DNA of 7,471 nucleotides, from positions 1-7,471 of the forward strand of contig CAIUZU010000197.1 in assembly GCA_903903705.1 (NCBI GenBank). Reading direction: 5' to 3'. Of the stretch, positions 4,801 through 7,471 are shown one piece after another. This DNA comes from an uncultured Helicobacteraceae bacterium. GTDB lineage: Bacteria > Campylobacterota > Campylobacteria > Campylobacterales > Sulfurimonadaceae. A program made the position numbers and the translations under genes. Under the pieces are notes generated by a model. It had not been told where the DNA came from and searched no databases. It worked only from the letters and a program-made list of their open reading frames with translations. Positions within the stretch are counted from its first letter, which is position 1, and each line of letters begins with the position of its first letter.

Positions 4801-4992
4801 ATGGCAATTGGAAAAAAGAATTCAGGAAAGTTTCAGCAAGACGCGGTAGTTAGTAGATTTGCAATTGATGCACGCAAGCCGCAAGAAGTTAATGCAATTG
4901 TTAAAGCAGCAATGGCACAAGCAGAAAGAAATGCAATATATAGAGCCGAGCAAGAAGCTAAGGCAAAAGCAAATCCCCGCTTTATTAGATAG
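4801..4992 (+). CDS. hypothetical basic helical protein (63 aa)
   Basis: ATG immediately after AAGAGAGAAA, the same leader variant as the sigma gene. The 5' leader is about 50 nt from the -7 box and includes AGGG/CCCT arms around 4760-4772. The product has a basic N-terminus (AIGKKNSGKF). A long Ala/Glu/Arg/Lys helix follows from about residue 27 to 57 (PQEVNAIVKAAMAQAERNAIYRAEQEAKAKA), with a basic end, NPRFIR. It may form a coiled coil or bind nucleic acid, but no family is recognised. The stop TAG lies only 11 nt before the first tRNA-like element, so both probably share one transcript from P7. Confidence 0.75.
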   Translation: MAIGKKNSGKFQQDAVVSRFAIDARKPQEVNAIVKAAMAQAERNAIYRAEQEAKAKANPRFIR

Positions 4993-5003
4993 GCGGGATA
5001 CGC

Positions 5004-5106
5004 AGTCAGGTGGCGGAATGGTAGACGCTGTCGAAGGAAGATAAGGTGGAGTGTATAAGATCGAATAATAGTCTCCACTATACAGGTTCGAATCCTGTCC
5101 TGACTA
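5004..5106 (+). tRNA. tRNA-like, Leu-type class II, expanded anticodon region
   Basis: The acceptor arms AGTCAGG (5004-5010) and CCTGACT (5099-5105) pair perfectly over 7 bp, with discriminator A at 5106 and no encoded CCA. The D-arm reads TGGCGGAATGGTAGACGC, typical of bacterial tRNA-Leu. The T-arm is ACAGG-TTCGAAT-CCTGT (5082-5098). A class II variable arm ATAGT-CTCC-ACTAT (5068-5081) directly precedes it. Between D-arm and variable arm lie 39 nt (5029-5067), about 20 more than a normal anticodon arm needs. No clean 5-bp/7-nt anticodon stem-loop can be drawn; the best is TCGA/TCGA (5031-5034 with 5061-5064) around 26 nt. An alternative helix GTGGAG/CTCCAC (5046-5051 with 5073-5078) would compete with the variable arm. 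Anticodon unresolved; it may contain an intron-like insert or be a tRNA mimic. Confidence 0.6.
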
Positions 5107-5213
5107 CAGAAGGTGTCAACCCCGAAACATGGAAAGACAAAGTTGCAGTGTTGGTTTTAGGTCCCATTAGGAAAATACACTTAAATAAAACAAGAACGGG
5201 GAAAACATCGAAT
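5107..5213. other. spacer in tRNA-like cluster, possible leader of next element
   Basis: No gene seen. CCCCG (5120-5124) can pair with CGGGG (5197-5201), closing a 72-nt domain that contains a TTTTAGG word like the array at 1484-1836. Confidence 0.3.
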
Positions 5214-5443
5214 CGGCCGATAACGACGAAGTACCAACGAAGGGATGCGGTATCAATCAAACACCTCCTCGTGGTGATACTGGAAATTAGTCATGAACCT
5301 TGCGCAAGGAAAGCAACTAAAACCAAGTTTGAAAAGTAAACTATCAAAAAGAAGGAATGATACGAGCCTGCAAAGTTCGAAAAGAGTCCGCAATAGTTTA
5401 TTAAGGTAAATGTAGAATATGGGTTCGAATCCCATTTGGCCGA
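5214..5443 (+). tRNA. tRNA-like element, very long, possibly intron-containing
   Basis: A perfect T-arm ATGGG-TTCGAAT-CCCAT (5419-5435) is followed by a 3' acceptor arm TTGGCCG (5436-5442), A, and ACCA. No matching 5' acceptor lies at the normal distance. The only complement found is CGGCCGA at 5214-5220 (7 bp with one G-U), 230 nt away. Between them are a helix GTATCA/TGATAC region (5251-5279) with an inner CACC/GGTG hairpin, and the palindrome CCTTGCGCAAGG (5299-5310). I see no group I core motifs and no recognisable D-arm. So this is either a tRNA with a long insert or a lone T-arm/acceptor half. Isotype unknown; the 5' boundary is weak. Confidence 0.3.
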
Positions 5444-5501
5444 ACCAAGGTCAAAGCTTTTATCAGGATTGAAGCAACATTTATAACGGATCTGCAGGTC
5501 C

Positions 5502-5561
5502 AGAAGTGGTTTGGTTAAAGTCGTACAGGTACAGACACAAGGTTCGAATCCTTGCACTTCA
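5502..5561 (+). tRNA. tRNA-like element, short (about 60 nt) or degenerate
   Basis: T-arm CAAGG-TTCGAAT-CCTTG (5538-5554) is followed by CACTTCA. A 5' arm AGAAGTG at 5502-5508 pairs with it over 6 of 7 positions (A-A mismatch at the end). This gives a 60-nt element, too short for a full cloverleaf. TTTGGTTAAA could be a D-loop remnant. GTC/GAC at 5520-5536 is the only anticodon-stem candidate and closes an 11-nt loop containing GTACAGGTAC. A hairpin GGATC-TGCA-GGTCC (5488-5501) lies just upstream. It may be a truncated tRNA, or a longer element starting at TGAAG (5470-5474). Confidence 0.3.
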
Positions 5562-5656
5562 CAAAGTTCGGAGTAATTAACCGAACCTAACAAGAAGATA
5601 GGTCATATAGCTTAAAGAGATTTGACGTCACTAATTTCTGTCTGTCTTCTTGATTA

Positions 5657-5734
5657 GCTACTTATGGTGTAAATTGGTTTGCACACGGGTCTACTTCGGC
5701 CCGAGGGTTGTAGGTTCGAGTCCTACAGGTAGTT
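5657..5734 (+). tRNA. tRNA, near-canonical, odd anticodon loop
   Basis: Acceptor GCTACTT (5657-5663) pairs with AGGTAGT (5727-5733) with two G-U pairs, discriminator T. The D-arm region GTGTAAATTGGTTTGCAC carries the GG of a normal D-loop. T-arm GTAGG-TTCGAGT-CCTAC (5710-5726). Anticodon stem CGGGT (5686-5690) with GCCCG (5699-5703) encloses 8 nt, CTACTTCG, rather than 7; pairing one more step gives a 6-nt loop TACTTC. Total 78 nt with a 6-nt variable region. If T at 5692 is position 33, the anticodon would read ACT, which is unusual. Isotype not assigned. Best-formed cloverleaf of the cluster. Confidence 0.6.
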
Positions 5735-5741
5735 CAAATAT

Positions 5742-5842
5742 AGTCAGGTGGCGGAATGGTAGACGCTAAGATGTTTTGTGTTATCTAAGCACATTACAGA
5801 TAGAGAAACTAAATCATACAAGTTCGAATCTTGTCCTGACTA
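5742..5842 (+). tRNA. tRNA-like, Leu-type, second copy
   Basis: The first 26 nt are identical to those of the element at 5004, and the 3' end is nearly identical: T-arm ACAAG-TTCGAAT-CTTGT (5818-5834), acceptor CCTGACT, A. The acceptor pairs perfectly over 7 bp. The interior (5767-5817) is unrelated to the first copy and again too long, 51 nt. The best arm is TGTGT-TATCTAA-GCACA, extended through a TT/TT internal loop by TGT/ACA; its loop lacks T at position 33. A weak variable arm GA-TAG-AGAAA-CTA-TC follows. Anticodon unresolved. This is a duplicated frame with a replaced core. Confidence 0.55.
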
Positions 5843-5847
5843 CAAAA

Positions 5848-5917
5848 TCGGAGGAGTGGCGATTCATAAGATCCGTATTAGAGATTCTAGACACTACTAA
5901 TACGGAGCCCATTCCGA
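5848..5917 (+). ncRNA. long imperfect hairpin ending tRNA-like cluster
   Basis: TCGGA (5848-5852) pairs with TCCGA (5913-5917), GTGG (5856-5859) with CCAT, and CCGTATTA (5873-5880) perfectly with TAATACGG (5898-5905). The apical loop is 17 nt. It is a rod-like structure just after the last tRNA-like element and before promoter P8. A role as transcript 3' end or processing signal is plausible; it is followed by A's, not T's, so it is not an intrinsic terminator on the + strand. Confidence 0.45.
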
Positions 5918-5945
5918 AAAAAAAGTTTCAGAAAAAGCAAAAAAA

Positions 5946-5988
5946 GTTTCAAAAAGATTAGGATCCTATCATTATATTCCTTATCTTT
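5946..5988 (+). promoter_or_regulatory. phage promoter P8, upstream of sigma gene
   Basis: GTTTC at 5946, GATTAGGATCC with TTAG at 5958-5961, TATCTTT at 5982-5988 (20-nt spacer). Nearly the same as P5 through the spacer start. The sigma gene thus carries the same promoter as the small genes, allowing autoregulation or coordinated expression. Confidence 0.8.
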
Positions 5989-6031
5989 AAGTATTAATAA
6001 AAAGAGTTATAAACCAAAAAAAAGAGAGAAA

Positions 6032-6772
6032 ATGGCAAAAAGAATCAATGTAAGTAATGGAGCAATTATCACAGAGACAGCAAGTATCCGTCAGTATGTC
6101 AAAGAGACAAAGAAACCAATCACATTAAGCAAGGCACAAGAGAAAGAGTTATTAACAGCAGCACAGGCTGGAGACTTAAAGGCGCGTGACACAATCATCA
6201 AAGCCAATTTGCGTTTCACTATTCAAGTAGCAAGAGCATATCAGGGAATGGGCTTAGAGTTGGAGGATTTGATTGCATTTGCCAATGTAGGATTGTTTGA
6301 AGCCGTTGAACGCTTTGATACCTCAAAAGACTTTAAATTCATTACCTTTGCAGTATGGTATGTTAGAGCCGAATTGCAAAAGGCTTTGAATGACTTATCC
6401 AGAACAGTTAGGATCCCTTCACACCGTACGGCTACTGAGGAATATTCAACCAAAAGCATTCACACTCCAGTAGGTGATGATGAGAACAAAGAAACCTATG
6501 CGGATCGCTTCTTGGAAGCTGAGGCTGTCAAATCCAGCAGAGATAAGGCAGACTTTGCATATGACTTGCAAAGAGTATTGAATCAATTGCCGGAGAAGCA
6601 ACGCATTGCATTGTGTATGAATTATGGGATCGGATACGAGTATGCTAAGCCAATGGAGCAAATAGCTGAGGAGTTAAATGTTACCGGAGAGCGAGCACGT
6701 CAATTGGTTAGATTGGCTGAGACGGCTTTGAAAGCTATGCCGGGTATCAAATTGTTGGAACAATACTTGTAA
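6032..6772 (+). CDS. phage sigma-70 family RNA polymerase sigma factor
   Basis: A 246-aa sigma-70 family protein, which would direct RNA polymerase to specific promoters. Region 1.2 spans about residues 15-48 (TASIRQYVKETKKPITLSKAQEKELLTAAQAGD). Region 2 spans about 51-131 and is closely canonical: ANLRFTIQVARAYQGMGLELEDLI, ANVGLFEAVERFD, FKFITFAVWYVRAELQKAL, then TVRIPSH. W109-Y110 replace the usual WW of region 2.3. Region 3 is reduced to a charged linker (about 135-173). Region 4 covers about 176-240, with LPEKQRIALCMNYGIGYEY and the 4.2 helix-turn-helix MEQIAEELNVTGERARQLVRLAETALKAM. Region 1.1 is absent, as in Bacteroidota primary sigma factors, but the protein is shorter than a host RpoD. 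ATG follows AAGAGAGAAA. The likely role is to read the TTAGG/TATCTTT promoters of this region; that link is inference. Confidence 0.93.
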   Translation: MAKRINVSNGAIITETASIRQYVKETKKPITLSKAQEKELLTAAQAGDLKARDTIIKANLRFTIQVARAYQGMGLELEDLIAFANVGLFEAVERFDTSKDFKFITFAVWYVRAELQKALNDLSRTVRIPSHRTATEEYSTKSIHTPVGDDENKETYADRFLEAEAVKSSRDKADFAYDLQRVLNQLPEKQRIALCMNYGIGYEYAKPMEQIAEELNVTGERARQLVRLAETALKAMPGIKLLEQYL

Positions 6773-7206
6773 TTTTTTTGGATATCATGATATTTATTTA
6801 TATAATAATAAAGAATGCCTGAGAACCATTCTGCCACATAAGATAAATAAAGTTGGCGCCGGGTGGAGTTCTCAGCAGCACAGGTGCCGACACGATATAA
6901 AGGGTGTCAGCAATGGCGCCCTTTCTTTATGTTACTGCGGTCCTGAGAACATCGCTGAATCATCAAAACAGATAATCGCCCTGAAACAACAGCGAGATAT
7001 TGAGTCGCATCGTTCCTATAGGGTAATGCCATTAGATACTTGCAATGCGATGTAACATGACGCGTTTTTTATCAGTCAGTTTATGTTGGTCATGTTCCTC
7101 AAACAAATAATTGAGTCCATGTAAAAAAATTGAACTGGTAATGAAATAAGTCCTTCGGATCAGCTCGATAAATCTTCGCTGAAAAAAGTTTAAACATTTC
7201 TGAAAC
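6773..7206 (+). ncRNA. gene-free region with structured RNA, competing helices
   Basis: About 430 nt without a credible gene, visibly richer in G and C than its surroundings. Helices: ATAAATAAAG plus GGCGCC (6843-6860) with GGCGCC plus CTTTCTTTAT (6915-6930), one mismatch; TGC-GACAC (6885-6893) with GTGTC-GCA (6904-6912); CTGAGAAC (6819-6826) with GTTCTCAG (6868-6875); TCGCAT (7005-7010) with ATGCGA (7045-7050); AACATGAC (7054-7061) with GTCATGTT (7089-7096); CTCAA (7098-7102) with TTGAG (7111-7115). CCTGAGAAC occurs twice (6818, 6942), and both copies can pair with 6868-6875. No known RNA family recognised; transcript ends unknown. Confidence 0.55.
6778..6803 (+). promoter_or_regulatory. possible second-class promoter, AT-rich
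   Basis: TTGGAT, 5 nt, GATATTTATTTATATAATA, similar to 1880-1915. It contains the 12-nt palindrome ATATCATGATAT (6782-6793). It stands just before the structured region as its relative stands before the micro-ORF and hairpin domain. Role inferred. Confidence 0.3.
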
Positions 7207-7209
7207 ATT

Positions 7210-7252
7210 TCTTAAAAAAGATTAGGTTCGCATTATTATTTTGCTTATCTTT
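7210..7252 (+). promoter_or_regulatory. phage promoter P9
   Basis: GATTAGG with TTAG at 7222-7225, TATCTTT at 7246-7252 (20-nt spacer); spacer start GTTCGCATT as in P6. The upstream part is ACATTTCTTAAAAAAG, without the GTT box at the usual place. Serves the genes at 7278 and 7409. Confidence 0.8.
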
Positions 7253-7277
7253 ATATTATAAATAAAAAATAAGAGAT

Positions 7278-7403
7278 ATGAAAGATGTAGTTTCAATTGG
7301 ATGCTTAGGATTAGCATTCGCCGGATTGTTTATAATAGCAATGGCAAATCCAGTAGTAGGATTTTTATGCTTATTACCAATATTTGTAGCAACACAAAAA
7401 TAA
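7278..7403 (+). CDS. small hydrophobic membrane peptide (41 aa)
   Basis: ATG after AAATAAGAGAT, 25 nt from P9. The 41-aa product is hydrophobic almost throughout. The first probable membrane segment is about residues 5-23 (VSIGCLGLAFAGLFIIAMA), then an N-P turn, then a second segment about residues 26-38 (VVGFLCLLPIFVA), ending in TQK. It is probably a membrane hairpin or one long span. Its leader and promoter match the other cassettes, which supports it being a real gene despite its size. No family recognised; the function could involve host-membrane modification or superinfection exclusion, but nothing in the sequence shows it. Its stop overlaps the leader of the next gene. Confidence 0.65.
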   Translation: MKDVVSIGCLGLAFAGLFIIAMANPVVGFLCLLPIFVATQK

Positions 7404-7408
7404 GAGAT

Positions 7409-7471
7409 ATGAGACCAGAACAAGACCCAGAAGCATTTGAAATGATGGTTACACAGATAACCTTAGCAGTA
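7409..7471 (+). CDS. hypothetical protein, 3'-truncated by window edge
   Basis: ATG after AAATAAGAGAT, with only 5 nt between the preceding stop codon and the start. Twenty-one codons are visible before the window ends: MRPEQDPEAFEMMVTQITLAV, which looks like the start of a helical, soluble protein. It shares promoter P9 with the membrane peptide before it. Too little sequence to suggest a family; the start is supported by the conserved leader. Confidence 0.65.
   Translation, partial: MRPEQDPEAFEMMVTQITLAV

Noticed and set aside
5046..5339. 97-codon frame across the tRNA-like cluster
   Set aside because: It runs through the T-arm, acceptor and helices; the translated T-loop (GSNPVLTT) is a typical tRNA shadow.
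5078..5593. Reverse-strand frames in the tRNA-like cluster
   Set aside because: They read the T-loops backwards (GFEPV-type words), a common artefact of tRNA genes.
5004..5842. tmRNA or RNase P RNA
   Set aside because: None of the conserved core sequences I know for either RNA are present.
5776..5961. 61-codon frame over the last tRNA-like element and P8
   Set aside because: It overlaps the T-arm and the A-rich promoter; its Lys-rich end is the A-run.
6913..6975. 20-codon ATG frame in the structured region
   Set aside because: Lies inside paired arms, no leader, no recognisable peptide.

Overview
The window looks like an accessory stretch of a large double-stranded DNA phage (or phage-derived element) of a Bacteroidota host. 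Four observations point there. (1) Nearly all genes are on the + strand, very small and mostly unrecognisable. (2) The promoters have the Bacteroidota -33/-7 shape, with a -7 box TATCTTT (compare host TAnnTTTG). (3) Translation leaders are A-rich, end in AAGAGAT or AAGAGAGAAA just before ATG, and lack a classical Shine-Dalgarno. (4) There is a tRNA-like cluster beside a phage-type sigma-70 factor gene. The host and phage assignment is inference. The standard stop codons work throughout.

Layout. 1-1056: four small, tightly spaced genes without the recurring promoter: a 5'-truncated unknown, a DUF1737 protein, an unknown, and a two-TM membrane peptide. 1057-2230: about 1.2 kb without a conventional gene. 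It holds scattered helices, an array of about 16 TTTTAG-centred repeats with a duplicated 57-nt module, a possible 24-aa membrane micropeptide, and a hairpin domain. That domain has two paralogous stem-loops with pyrimidine-rich loops. 2245-4992: seven small gene cassettes, nearly all monocistronic, each preceded by the same three-part promoter. 5004-5920: a cluster of five T-arm modules belonging to unusual tRNA-like elements, plus a long hairpin. 6032-6772: a 246-aa sigma factor. 6773-7206: a second gene-free region that looks like a structured RNA with competing pairings. 7278-7471: two small genes, the last cut by the window edge.

How it may work together (inference). All nine promoters keep exactly 20 nt between TTAG and the -7 box, and most have a GTT box 12 nt upstream of TTAG. 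The sigma gene has such a promoter itself, so it may be the regulon's own specificity factor and autoregulated. The most striking new observation concerns the two hairpin loops at 2138-2153 and 2178-2191. They are reverse complements of the phage's translation leader: 10-nt perfect matches to AAATAAGAGA, or to AAGAGAGAAA directly before the sigma start codon. That suggests a phage small RNA acting on many leaders of this same gene set. All of this comes from reading the sequence by hand; no folding or database search was run.
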